From positions 1 to 64,000 of the forward strand of contig JASIAM010000060.1 of NCBI GenBank assembly GCA_030041985.1: a stretch of DNA of 64,000 nt, given 5' to 3'. Origin of the DNA: Bryobacteraceae bacterium. Lineage in GTDB: Bacteria > Acidobacteriota > Terriglobia > Bryobacterales > Bryobacteraceae. The notes under the pieces were generated by a model. It did no database searches. It saw only the letters and a list, made by a program, of their open reading frames with translations, and was not told where the DNA came from. How positions within the stretch are numbered: the first letter of the stretch is position 1; every line of letters begins with the position of its first letter. Shown one piece after another: positions 45,610 to 53,650 of the stretch. The position numbers were made by a program, and so were the translations under genes.

Positions 45610-47769
45610 TTACGAGACCGGATGCGCCACGCCTTGAACTACATCCTGCTGGATGATTACAAGAGTCGATTCGATTTCCCGTATCAGACAATCGGCATTG
45701 TGGTATGCCCGCCAGTGCTTGGAAAATTCAATCGCCGTGCTTCTGTAATGTGGGTAATTGTCAATCAAGTCCTGTACCAGGTCCGGAATCTCATTTTCTG
45801 AGTGGTAAATTAGTCCTACCGCTCCCTTAGGGAATGAACGTTCCGCCGGGAACCGCAGGAAATCGATTTGCACATCGGCGAACCAAGTCTCCTCACCGGC
45901 AGTCGAGCTGCGTAGCGTAACTTTAACCTGGTACGTATTGGCGTCTAAGCCAGTCAGGATTACTGCCTGCCCCTGCTCGGCCGCCCCATCGAGCCACATC
46001 GTCCGCGGTGTCCCTGCCACCTCACGCCAATCGATTTCAGTAATCTCTACCAGTCCGGACTCGCATCCTCTGGTCAAGGCCGCGCTGAACAATAAATGCG
46101 TGGCCCCGTGCGGCAGTTGCAGCAACGTATGGGGGCCGTCAGCGTGTTCTGCCGAAAGTATAGCTGCTTGCGGTGGTTTCGTCCGATATTCTTCGCGTTG
46201 CGCTCTCAGCCACGCTTCCTCTCTATATCTAGACGGTCCCAACCATGACAAGGATTGCCATCCGTAAGCCGCCAAAACGGTCATTTCCTTGCGAGCGCTC
46301 AGCAGGTGCTCATTGTAGGAATGCTGAAACTGCCGGGCCAGCCAACACCCACTAGGAACGATGACGGGGATGCCCGCGGCTAATGATTCCACTAAAATGC
46401 CCGAGCTGCGCGCATAGTAGTTGTCCGGATCGTATAACAACAGAAGAAGGTCCGAAGAGAGTAGCAGCCGTCTATACTCTTCACTTGTCAGCGGGTTCCT
46501 GTACAGACTCGCAAACTCCGGGACCAATTCCAATTGAGTGCGAGCCAGCCTGGCTTTGGGCTCACCTCCGGGAATATTGTAGTTGCATTGAACGGCAAAA
46601 TGAGCTTTTCCGGTTGCCAGGTAGTCATTCTCCAGACTTCCGATAAGCCGGGGCAACAGTGCAAATCCCTTCTCGGTTCGGGCGTCGCCCAGGTACGTTA
46701 GCCGCAATGGCCGTGCGTGTAAAATGCAGTCGCTTGCGCTGTGCGTATGCGGAATTGGTAAGGTGTGAAATCGGAAAAGGCCGAGGCGCTCGTATTGGCT
46801 GGTCAACTCGTTGGTGTCGGTATAGAAATAGGAAAAATCGGCTAATCGGCTGTTCTGAACGCGGTCAAAAACCGCACGCAGCCCTTCCAGCGCTGGTTCC
46901 TGCCCGGCATATCCTGATTTGCGGCCGACATATATGTTCCGGCGGAACAGGAAATGCCAACTGGCTTTTGAAGCGAAGCCGGCTGCATTGCTCAATCCAG
47001 CCAGGCTGTCTAAATCACGTGGTGAAATTGTTGGGAAAAAGAGAATATCGCCGGCCTCCGGGGCGACGGTCTGGAGCAAGCGGGCGGAATCCTTTGCAAA
47101 CTGCTTGGCCTGCCGTGCTTCTATTTCCAGCAGCCTGCCGGCTCCTGGGGTTCGAGCAAAATAAGTGTTCCAAACGCCGCGCGGTAATTTTTTCCATCCT
47201 TTCTTGGCCTGCCGGAGCGCGGAAATATAAGCTGCAATCGGGTGTGTGATTACCGGCTTCTTACCGGCCAGCAAGACACTAAGAACTCGAATCAAAAATC
47301 GCAAGACGGCGTAGATCGTCCACAACAGGACTAACAGTAGAACGGGGATGATCAGAATAGCCAAGACCAGCAGCATGGCGACGCGGGAAACAGCGATCAG
47401 CAGATTGGTGGCGACTGCCGGCCGGCCTGGCAGATCGGGCACAACAACCGCACCGCCCCATTCTGTTGCGGCCAGCCAAGCCAGTCCCAGATTCGAATAA
47501 CGGCAGTGGAATCGCAGCAAAAACCAGCGCCGCTGGAGCCATTTAGTCCATGCCGTGGCGCGTGACGGCCGGGCCTCCGTCCAGAACCCGAATTCATATA
47601 GAGGCAATACCTTCCAGGGCACTGACAACTGCTCTTGAAATTTCCGGTTGGTGACCAGGATTGGCGTGTATCCGGCCCGCCCGGCTGCCTCTAAAACATG
47701 AACCGCATATTCGTAGTGGTGGCCTGCCAGATCGCGAATGGAATGATCCACCAAAATAAATTGTTTCAT
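45610..47769 (-). CDS. Large membrane-associated glycosyltransferase
   Basis: About 719 residues from ATG 47769. An N-terminal MKQFILVDHSIRDLAGHHYEYAVHVLEAA block, a membrane hairpin at about 125-170 (AMLLVLAILIIPVLLLVLLW), then a GT-B-like region from about 340 (LRLTYLGDARTEKGFALLPRLI; SDLLLLLYDPDNYYARSSGILVESLAAGIPVIVPSG). The start block is typical of a group of glycosyltransferases in capsule clusters. The C-terminal 150 residues are a beta-rich domain of unknown role. Confidence 0.75.
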   Translation of the reverse strand: MKQFILVDHSIRDLAGHHYEYAVHVLEAAGRAGYTPILVTNRKFQEQLSVPWKVLPLYEFGFWTEARPSRATAWTKWLQRRWFLLRFHCRYSNLGLAWLAATEWGGAVVVPDLPGRPAVATNLLIAVSRVAMLLVLAILIIPVLLLVLLWTIYAVLRFLIRVLSVLLAGKKPVITHPIAAYISALRQAKKGWKKLPRGVWNTYFARTPGAGRLLEIEARQAKQFAKDSARLLQTVAPEAGDILFFPTISPRDLDSLAGLSNAAGFASKASWHFLFRRNIYVGRKSGYAGQEPALEGLRAVFDRVQNSRLADFSYFYTDTNELTSQYERLGLFRFHTLPIPHTHSASDCILHARPLRLTYLGDARTEKGFALLPRLIGSLENDYLATGKAHFAVQCNYNIPGGEPKARLARTQLELVPEFASLYRNPLTSEEYRRLLLSSDLLLLLYDPDNYYARSSGILVESLAAGIPVIVPSGCWLARQFQHSYNEHLLSARKEMTVLAAYGWQSLSWLGPSRYREEAWLRAQREEYRTKPPQAAILSAEHADGPHTLLQLPHGATHLLFSAALTRGCESGLVEITEIDWREVAGTPRTMWLDGAAEQGQAVILTGLDANTYQVKVTLRSSTAGEETWFADVQIDFLRFPAERSFPKGAVGLIYHSENEIPDLVQDLIDNYPHYRSTAIEFSKHWRAYHNADCLIREIESTLVIIQQDVVQGVAHPVS

Positions 47770-47786
47770 CACGCCGATCGAACAGG

Positions 47787-48944
47787 CTATTTTACACGAC
47801 CGGCCAGATTTTCTTTGTTCGTTTTCAGCCGCCCCGCCAGAACCTCACCAATCCTCCGGCTAGCCTGCCCATCCCCGTACGGATTGTGTACGCGGGTCAT
47901 ACGAGTATATTCGGCGGAATCGTCGAGCAGGCACGTGGCCTCTCGAACGATCCGGTCTTCGTCGGTTCCAACCAGCTTCACCGTCCCCGCTTCCACAGCC
48001 TCGGGCCTCTCGGTTTTTTCACGCATTACCAGGACCGGCTTGCCGAGTGAAGGAGCTTCTTCCTGAATGCCGCCGGAATCGGTAATCAGAAAATAGGCTC
48101 GCCGCAGCAAATCAACGAAGGGAACGTACGCCAGCGGTTCTAATAGATGAACATTGGCCCGGCCGCCAAGCAACTCGTGCGCGGGGCCCAGCACGTTAGG
48201 ATTGCGGTGGACGGGGTACACGATTTCGACGTCCGGCCGCTCGGCAAGCCGCGCCAGCGCGCGCATCTCCCGTACGAATCCATCGCCAAAATTTTCCCGC
48301 CGATGGCTGGTTACCACAATGAGTCTACGGCCATTATTCGGATAGAGCCAGTGCGATCCGGCTATCGCGCCGGATTCCAGCGCATCCCGCACGAATAGCA
48401 CCGCATCGATTCCGGTGTTGCCGGTAACGTAGATGCGCCCGTTGGGGATTCCTTCCGCTGCCAAATTGGCGGCCGCTCCGCCCGTCGGCGCAAAGTGCAA
48501 CTCTGCCAGCCTGCTGGTCAGTACACGGTTCATCTCTTCCGGAAACGGATGGGCCGGATCGCCGGTCCGCAAACCAGCCTCCACATGAGCCACCGGAATC
48601 CGGTGATAGAAACCTGCTAGTGCCCCCGCCAGCGTAGTTGTGGTATCGCCCTGCACAACGATCATATACGGCGCAGCGTGAGCCAGAACCGGCTCCAACG
48701 CCTCCAAAATGCGCGCAGTCAGCCCGGAAAGTGTCTGATTGGGGCGCATAATGTCCAGATCGTAATCCGGCGTGATTTGGAACGCCTCAAGCACCTGATC
48801 CAACATGGCACGGTGCTGCGCGGTTACGCAGATGCGCACTGCCCATGTCTGGCGGGATCGCAATTCCCGAATCAAAGGGCAGAGCTTGATCGCTTCCGGG
48901 CGGGTGCCGAAGACGAACAACAGCACGGGGTGTTCTCCGAGCAT
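47787..48944 (-). CDS. wecB: UDP-N-acetylglucosamine 2-epimerase (non-hydrolysing)
   Basis: 385 residues from ATG 48944; a frame continuing to 49313 adds 123 residues that do not belong to the family. Features: FVFGTRPEAIKLCPLIREL, VVQGDTTTTLAGALAGF, AHVEAGLRTGDPAHPFPEEMNR, VTSHRRENFG, TDSGGIQEEAPSLGKPVLVMR. It interconverts UDP-GlcNAc and UDP-ManNAc for enterobacterial-antigen-type or teichoic-type glycans. First gene of the leftward operon that ends at 40582. A 58-bp copy of its 5' part lies at 55334-55391. Confidence 0.93.
   Translation of the reverse strand: MLGEHPVLLFVFGTRPEAIKLCPLIRELRSRQTWAVRICVTAQHRAMLDQVLEAFQITPDYDLDIMRPNQTLSGLTARILEALEPVLAHAAPYMIVVQGDTTTTLAGALAGFYHRIPVAHVEAGLRTGDPAHPFPEEMNRVLTSRLAELHFAPTGGAAANLAAEGIPNGRIYVTGNTGIDAVLFVRDALESGAIAGSHWLYPNNGRRLIVVTSHRRENFGDGFVREMRALARLAERPDVEIVYPVHRNPNVLGPAHELLGGRANVHLLEPLAYVPFVDLLRRAYFLITDSGGIQEEAPSLGKPVLVMREKTERPEAVEAGTVKLVGTDEDRIVREATCLLDDSAEYTRMTRVHNPYGDGQASRRIGEVLAGRLKTNKENLAGRVK
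48863..48920 (-). repeat. 58-bp segment of wecB repeated at 55334
   Basis: Covers the codons for FVFGTRPEAIKLCPLIRE. A copy with five differences and the same orientation lies 6,471 bp to the right, beside gmhB, so the two copies flank a 6.4-kb block. Confidence 0.85.
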
Positions 48945-49251
48945 GTGTGGCGGATTCGCAGCATAGAACTGATCACGCAAAGTCACAGGTTCAAGGAAGA
49001 GGATTAGCGTAACACGGATTTTTGCCGGCTTTGGGCGCCGCTGGAAGGCAGTCGAGTGATGCCCGGAACAAGGGCTTGTCCGTTCTAGAAGCCGAACCAA
49101 AGGGGCCGCCGCAGACGAGATTAAACAGCTCGCCAAGGAAGTCAGGAAGTACAGCCATGAAAAAGAAAGACCATCTCGCGCCGAAGCCGTCAGCATGAGT
49201 AGATACGATTTAAAGCAGATAATTATCTGATATAAATGATGAGGAGGAGCT
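48945..49251. other. Gap between wecB and toxin-antitoxin pair
   Basis: 307 bp. It holds the wecB promoter region, the 14-bp palindrome at 49216-49229 and the Shine-Dalgarno of the antitoxin. A short plus-strand frame around 49110-49230 gives a charged helical peptide that may be a relic, but I cannot place it in a family. Confidence 0.5.
49216..49229. promoter_or_regulatory. 14-bp perfect palindrome (probable antitoxin operator)
   Basis: CAGATAATTATCTG, 22 bp before the antitoxin ATG and next to an AT-rich TATAAA (49231-49236). Phd/YefM-type antitoxins bind such palindromes to repress their operon. Confidence 0.5.
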
Positions 49252-49539
49252 ATGCTTGATACCCGTGAAATCCACCCCTTGACCGACTTCCTGCGCAACC
49301 ACAAAACGCACATGACGCGGCTGAAAAAAACTCATGCGCCCGAAGTACTGACGGTCAACGGCAAGGCGGAACTGGTCATTCAGGACGCGGAAAGCTACCA
49401 GCGACTGCTTGACCGGCTGCACCGCATGGAAACGCTCACGGCGATTCAGGAGGGAATGGCGAGCGCCGAGCGCGGCGAATTGAAACCCGCCGCCCAGGTG
49501 CTTGACGAAATGCGGGCCAAGTATGGCCTATCGCGTTAG
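49252..49539 (+). CDS. Phd/YefM-family antitoxin
   Basis: 95 residues, strong Shine-Dalgarno GAGGAGGAG. Phd fold: HPLTDFLRNHKTHMTRLKKTHAPEVLTVNGKAELVIQDAESYQRLL. The C-terminal tail EMRAKYGLSR would contact the toxin. It overlaps the toxin start by 17 bp. Confidence 0.88.
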   Translation: MLDTREIHPLTDFLRNHKTHMTRLKKTHAPEVLTVNGKAELVIQDAESYQRLLDRLHRMETLTAIQEGMASAERGELKPAAQVLDEMRAKYGLSR

Positions 49540-49852
49540 TCTTTCGGCCCGCGCGGAAGACGACGCCTATTCGGCCTTTGAACGCATCCGCGAGGCCGCG
49601 CCGATGCACGCGGAAAAATGGCTGATACGTTTGTTCATGACCATCGACACCCTCAGCCAAGCTCCGGCCCTCTGTCCAGTGATAGCGGAGGCCGACGAGC
49701 TTGGCTTCCCCGCGCGCCAGTTGCTTTACGGCAAGGGCAGGGGAGTGTACCGCATTATCTTCGACATCCGGGAAGAGGAGCGTCATGTCCGCGTATTGCG
49801 CATTTGGCATGGTTCGCGGGACGCCCTCACCGCCGCAGATGTGGAGACCTGA
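49523..49852 (+). CDS. RelE/ParE-family toxin
   Basis: 109 residues from ATG 49523 (MAYRVSLSARAEDDAYSAF), chosen because it begins within the antitoxin end as usual. Late strands LLYGKGRGVYRIIFDIREEERHVRVLRIWHGSRD are typical of the RelE superfamily. Looks intact. Stands at the left end of a decaying toxin-antitoxin island. Confidence 0.85.
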   Translation: MAYRVSLSARAEDDAYSAFERIREAAPMHAEKWLIRLFMTIDTLSQAPALCPVIAEADELGFPARQLLYGKGRGVYRIIFDIREEERHVRVLRIWHGSRDALTAADVET

Positions 49853-49868
49853 ATATGCCCTTTTCATC

Positions 49869-50190
49869 GCCTACCACCGCGTATCCACCGACCGGCAGCC
49901 AGTCGAACAGGATGCGGGTGCAAGCGAGATGCTGCTTGACGTTTGTGGCCTTGTGCGCGGCCTGCAATTGCTCGAGGTACGCGCCACATGTACCGGCTGC
50001 ACCTCCTCTATGCGCGCGGTGCCTCGAGAAACACGGCGGCAGCGCGCGCATAGGCCCCCCGCGTGTTTCTGTTGCGGATGCTGACCGTGAAGAATTCGAG
50101 GAAGCGTCAGGCGGCTTTTTCGCCCGTGCGTGTCACCAGCGCCGTAAAGCGCCGGCGCGGAGGGAGAGGGATAATCTCGGCTGTATTCAT
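49869..50190 (-). pseudogene. Tyrosine recombinase (XerD-like) N-terminal relic
   Basis: Read leftward from about 50190, three frames give pieces of an integrase N terminus in the right order: an RFTALVTRTGEKAA piece ending in a stop, FFTVSIRNRNTRGAYARAAAVFLE, then (after a shift) IEEVQPVHVA, and (after another shift) AYLEQLQAAHKATNVKQHLACTRILFDWLPVGG. The core-binding domain order fits phage/plasmid-type integrases. The catalytic half is missing. It is interrupted by at least one stop and two frameshifts, so it cannot be functional. Confidence 0.7.
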
Positions 50191-50586
50191 AAACAGGCAA
50201 TGCCCAGCGCCCGCGCCGCTTTTTGTTGCCGCTCGTCAAGCGTGGCGAGAGGACATCCAGCCCGCAGCGCCAATTCCACGTACAGCGCGTCATAAGGCGT
50301 CAGCCCATGATCTCGGCAGATGCGCTGCACCGGCCCCGCCACTTGCGCCAACGTCGCGTGGTCGATTACGGGATTTAGGGCGAGCAGGGCATCGAAGAAA
50401 GCGCTTGTCTGCCCAGGCGTGATGCGTCCCCGGCGCTCGCCGACTAGCAGGACGTTCAACACCTCTACCGGCCAGTAACGCCTGCTCGCCGGCCTTAAGC
50501 CGGTCGAGCACGCCCAGGGAGGCGGGAGTCTGTTCATCAGGGAAGCACCAGGACAAGGTAAGGGAGGCATCGAGAACGATGCTCAC
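50187..50586 (-). pseudogene. vapC-like PIN toxin, broken by a frameshift
   Basis: The N terminus SIVLDASLTLSWCFPDEQTP is in one frame (start ATG 50586). From about 50480 the frame changes and continues as YWPVEVLNVLLVGERRGRI, then LTPYDALYVELALRAGCPLATLDERQQKAARALGI down to 50187. Together these carry the PIN acidic residues (LDAS, PVEV, YDALY, TLDE). A small deletion near 50480 explains the break. The two overlapping frames are one gene. Its antitoxin gene overlaps the start by ATGA. Confidence 0.78.
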
Positions 50587-50828
50587 GGACGCGCCTCGTC
50601 GCGCAGTTGACGCAGCGTCATGCCGCCGAGGGAAAGTCCGTGCGTTTTGCCGAAGGTCTTCAGCCGCTCGATGGCGGCGTTGCGTTCGGCTTCTTGGCGT
50701 GTGAGCGGCAGGTCTTCGGCGAGCGCTTCGAGGGCCGCGCTGATGACGTGCTGCGCGTCGGGATAAGCGCCGGAATCGATAACGCGCTCAATCATGCGCT
50801 GATGCTCGGGAGTGAGTTCTATGGTCAT
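50583..50828 (-). CDS. Antitoxin partner of the broken PIN toxin (ParD-like RHH)
   Basis: 81 residues: MTIELTPEHQRMIERVIDSGAYPDAQHVISAALEALAED is a ribbon-helix-helix domain; the C-terminal GGMTLRQLRDEARP tail would bind the toxin. It overlaps the toxin by ATGA. Intact although the toxin is not, which is a usual way for such pairs to decay. Confidence 0.8.
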   Translation of the reverse strand: MTIELTPEHQRMIERVIDSGAYPDAQHVISAALEALAEDLPLTRQEAERNAAIERLKTFGKTHGLSLGGMTLRQLRDEARP

Positions 50829-50895
50829 GGCGTAGCCCTTTGTATTTGCGGCGGCGTTTCCACCTTACGCGCCCGGCGTGTTTCCGTCAACCCAA

Positions 50896-50926
50896 TACTA
50901 CAAGATAAGTCCTTTATGTTGTAGTA
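50896..50926. promoter_or_regulatory. 8-bp inverted repeat upstream of the antitoxin
   Basis: TACTACAA at 50896-50903 and TTGTAGTA at 50919-50926, 15 bases apart and about 70 bp upstream of the antitoxin start (50828). A probable operator for self-repression. Confidence 0.45.
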
Positions 50927-51027
50927 ATCCCCCGGTTCCCGCTGCGGGAGAACGACCACCACCATCACGACCACGGCGGCGGCGAGCATCACCACGGTAA
51001 CCAGGATGGATGATGATGTTGCGCCCG

Positions 51028-51495
51028 TTATCGTGCCGGTGATGACGGAACCGCGAACAACTTCTCTATCGTCTCCATCGGCATGAAAAGCCGGTCTACG
51101 GTTTCGGGGAAAGCGATGAAGCCGAACTCGCTATAGAAGCGATGCGCCTTTTCATCCTTTGCGTCCACCACTACGGCGGCGGAGGCGATGTTCCTGCTCA
51201 TGCCCAGCGCCCTTTTCAACGCGTCCGCCAGCAGCAAATCGCCAATCCCCTGCCCCCGAAACGCCAGGTCACGGGCGAGCCGCCCAATGAGTGTTGCTCC
51301 GATGACCGGGTAGCGCGGCAGATTCAGTTGCTTGACCAACTCGGCCGGGATGTCATCCACGCGGATATTGTCCAAAGACAGCGTGTAATAGCCCGCAATC
51401 CGGTTATCCGCCGACACCAGCACGTAAGGCACCGCCACGCGCTTCCTGGCATCCTGGCTTGCCTGCTCTTTCAAATAACGATCGAGCGGTTCCAC
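51028..51495 (-). CDS. GNAT acetyltransferase toxin (TacT-like), N terminus without a start codon
   Basis: 155 residues from GTG 51495. GNAT motif A LARDLAFRGQGIGDLLL, late motif HRFYSEFGF with the catalytic Tyr. TacT toxins acetylate aminoacyl-tRNA. Codons for the normal N terminus are still readable upstream on the minus strand (KPITAPSFRPIKPLGAEHKKLLAAFSCG at about 51580-51497), but the position where a start is expected reads GTT and no ATG, GTG or TTG stands in frame near it. So either an unusual start is used, or only the truncated protein is made and the toxin is weakened. Antitoxin gene directly upstream. Confidence 0.72.
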   Translation of the reverse strand: MEPLDRYLKEQASQDARKRVAVPYVLVSADNRIAGYYTLSLDNIRVDDIPAELVKQLNLPRYPVIGATLIGRLARDLAFRGQGIGDLLLADALKRALGMSRNIASAAVVVDAKDEKAHRFYSEFGFIAFPETVDRLFMPMETIEKLFAVPSSPAR

Positions 51496-51577
51496 CCCGC
51501 ATGAAAAAGCCGCCAGGAGCTTTTTATGCTCAGCACCGAGCGGCTTGATAGGGCGAAACGACGGGGCCGTAATAGGC

Positions 51578-51874
51578 TTAACCCGCGAACACTTGTGCGT
51601 GCCGCTGAGCGGCTTTTTGCAGCCGGGCGTTGGGCGCCGGCGTATTCAGCAGTGCTTCCACAAAAGCAACCTTGTCGCGCTGCGTCAGGCGCATGAATTC
51701 ATTCTCCTGCACCGTGCGTGTCGCAGCCTCGACAGCGCTACTGACCACAAAATCCGTAAGCGAGCGGCCCTGAATCTCAGCGGCTTTCTGGAACAGCGCC
51801 TTGGTCGCACGGCTCACCCGCGCTTCCAGGCGTTCCCCGCGGCGCGCCGCCGCCCTTCTTTCGGCAGCCTGCAT
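51578..51874 (-). CDS. DUF1778 (TacA-like) antitoxin
   Basis: 98 residues from ATG 51874, with GAGGAG 7 bases ahead. Ribbon-helix-helix LEARVSRATKALFQKAAEIQGRSLTDFVVSSAVEAATRTV, then the toxin-binding tail. A longer frame to 51949 starts inside the promoter and is rejected. It precedes the GNAT toxin, as in TacAT. Confidence 0.83.
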   Translation of the reverse strand: MQAAERRAAARRGERLEARVSRATKALFQKAAEIQGRSLTDFVVSSAVEAATRTVQENEFMRLTQRDKVAFVEALLNTPAPNARLQKAAQRHAQVFAG

Positions 51875-51925
51875 CTGTGTTCTCCTCTTTTCTGGACGCG
51901 CTAGCGCCATCGCGTCAACGATTAC

Positions 51926-51954
51926 ATTGTACGCCATATGGCCGTACATATCAA
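51926..51954 (-). promoter_or_regulatory. Promoter with operator palindrome of the tacAT-like pair
   Basis: On the minus strand TTGATA (51954-51949), a 17-base spacer and TACAAT (51931-51926). The spacer carries an imperfect inverted repeat (arms TGTACG and CGTACA around CCATATGG, 51928-51948), the likely binding site of the antitoxin. Confidence 0.6.
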
Positions 51955-51991
51955 ATGCTATCCGGGATTGTCCGGCCCGGAAAAGGGACAG

Positions 51992-53485
51992 CTACCGGGC
52001 GCCCGGTTCGAAATCGAATTTCAGTAGCGATTCGCTTGCGACCGGGGCTCCATTTTTTCGAGCCGGCTGGAAACGCCAGAGGCGCGCGGCATCCGCTGCT
52101 TGGGGGGCCAGCAGTTTTTGTGCGGCCGAGAGGCTTCCTACAGGGATGGCGCTCGCGACTTTGCCGGCGGTATCGATTTCTACTTTGATCTCGATCGAGA
52201 CCGGCTCGGAAAGTAGGAAGTGCAGACCGGCTGGCAACGTGGGCCTGACTTTGCGAACAGGGACGGCAGTTTCGTAGCGGATGGCGGACGCGGTGGGGTT
52301 GAAGGACGCTGCATTAGCGTTTGCAGCCGAGGAATCGGGAGGGGGCGCGGGTGTTGTCAATGCGGTTTGCGGGGCGGTAAGGCTCCCCTTTCCCGGGATG
52401 CGCTTGGTGGCGATCTGCGGGACAGGGCTGGATGGCAGGGCAGCCGGTTTTCCCGAGGGAAGGCTGGGATCGGTTACAACTGGTTTGTTGGTGGCAGGGT
52501 CTGCGGCAAGGGAGGGCTGGGGAGTAGACACGCCGGTGGCCATAGCCACGGCCTCCCCGGTATAGTGAGTGCCATCCCGGTAAATTTCCAGCCGGACTTC
52601 GACCCACCCGCTTTCCGGAACGTAGACCGTGCTGCCGGTGTGCAGTTGCTGGCGATCGAGCGGAATCTGCAAACGGTGGCCTCCATCCTGGACCGTAAGG
52701 ATACCGGAGAATCCCTCGGCGACGGGACGGCTGGTGGGGTCCCATTGCACCCGGAGCCGGGTACCCTCAGGGTGAAGCTGTAAATGGACGTCGGAGCGGG
52801 CAGGCAAGACATTTGGCGGGCGTGTTTTCCAAAGGGAATGACTCAGGATTGCGCCACAGCCGAGACCCAGCAGCCCCACGAGCGCCCACGTGCGCCAGCG
52901 AGAGCGGGAAGGAGCTATCGGCAATGCTGGGCCGGCAAGCGCCTGTTTTTCCAGTGCCTGCGGAGTGGGAGGATCGGCCGGGAACTCCATCAGCGGGAAA
53001 TCCAGCAGGAAATCCCATTTACCATTTACCCGGCGATAGACACGTGCCGGTTCGACACCCGCAGCCGAGGCTGGAATGAGCACCAGAAGCGGCTCGGATA
53101 GTTTCAAAAGATCGGCGATGGTTTGATCTGCTTCGGTGGGTCCGGGTTCGCCGCTGGTGTGGCTGCGGAAATGTCCGAGGATGCCAGTCTCGGAGGCTTG
53201 TGCCCACAAGACGGATTGTTTTACGAAGAGGAGATCAGCCGGGGAAGGACGGAAAACGGGGCCGGTACGGTATTCCATGGGGAGTGGCCGGACGGCCTCC
53301 AAACAGATACTGCCATCAGAAGATCCCATCAGGATGCCGCCGACTTCCAGGCCGCGGCGGGGAAAGGCTTTCACGCCATCCCGCACCATCTGGTCCAGAG
53401 CCGCCAGCGCAAGGAAGCTCGCCTGTAAGGACACCGCTTTCCCCTGAATGAGACGGTATTCTACGGATTTGGCGACGCCGCCCAT
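51992..53485 (-). CDS. JAMM-like domain, membrane span and TonB C-terminal domain fusion
   Basis: 497 residues. Residues 40-125 resemble a JAB/JAMM domain: Glu47 in LEVGGILMG, then GHFRSHTSGEPGPTEAD, where R107-S-H109-x7-T117-x-x-D120 matches H-x-H-x7-S-x-x-D except Arg for the first His and Thr for Ser. One membrane span at about 195-215. A Pro/Ser/Ala-rich linker follows. Residues 400-497 are a TonB-type C-terminal domain (VSIEIKVEIDTAGKVASAIPVG, AADAARLWRFQPARKNG). Energy transducers bring outer-membrane receptors to the proton-motive force; the JAMM-like part suggests peptide processing or ubiquitin-like chemistry, but is probably inactive or uses His105. Confidence 0.7.
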   Translation of the reverse strand: MGGVAKSVEYRLIQGKAVSLQASFLALAALDQMVRDGVKAFPRRGLEVGGILMGSSDGSICLEAVRPLPMEYRTGPVFRPSPADLLFVKQSVLWAQASETGILGHFRSHTSGEPGPTEADQTIADLLKLSEPLLVLIPASAAGVEPARVYRRVNGKWDFLLDFPLMEFPADPPTPQALEKQALAGPALPIAPSRSRWRTWALVGLLGLGCGAILSHSLWKTRPPNVLPARSDVHLQLHPEGTRLRVQWDPTSRPVAEGFSGILTVQDGGHRLQIPLDRQQLHTGSTVYVPESGWVEVRLEIYRDGTHYTGEAVAMATGVSTPQPSLAADPATNKPVVTDPSLPSGKPAALPSSPVPQIATKRIPGKGSLTAPQTALTTPAPPPDSSAANANAASFNPTASAIRYETAVPVRKVRPTLPAGLHFLLSEPVSIEIKVEIDTAGKVASAIPVGSLSAAQKLLAPQAADAARLWRFQPARKNGAPVASESLLKFDFEPGAR

Positions 53486-53650
53486 CGCAAGTTCTCAAGG
53501 GTGGAAAAGCACCGGCACACGCGCATGCGGGGTACTTACTGACTGTAACATTCTGTCCGGCCGGTGAGCGGTGTAGCTATTAACAAACGGGCGGCGCGTA
53601 TCCAGCTAAGTTCTATCGAGAGCGGCGCAATGCTACCATCAACCTTTCGC

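Noticed and set aside
49110-49235. Charged helical frame before the Phd-like antitoxin, possibly an antitoxin relic
   Set aside because: No start codon of its own and no family I can name; too short to support.
49850-49920. FIAYHRVSTDRQ on the plus strand, resembling a serine recombinase start
   Set aside because: It is the antisense of the integrase relic (FDWLPVGGYAVVGDEK), and nothing recombinase-like follows it.
50940-51015. His/Asp/Gly-rich stretch between the antitoxin and the GNAT toxin
   Set aside because: A short His-rich frame is readable, but it has no start and is too short to call a gene.
52220-53450. Plus-strand frames opposite the TonB fusion gene
   Set aside because: Shadows of a Pro/Ala/Ser-rich coding region; no start signals.
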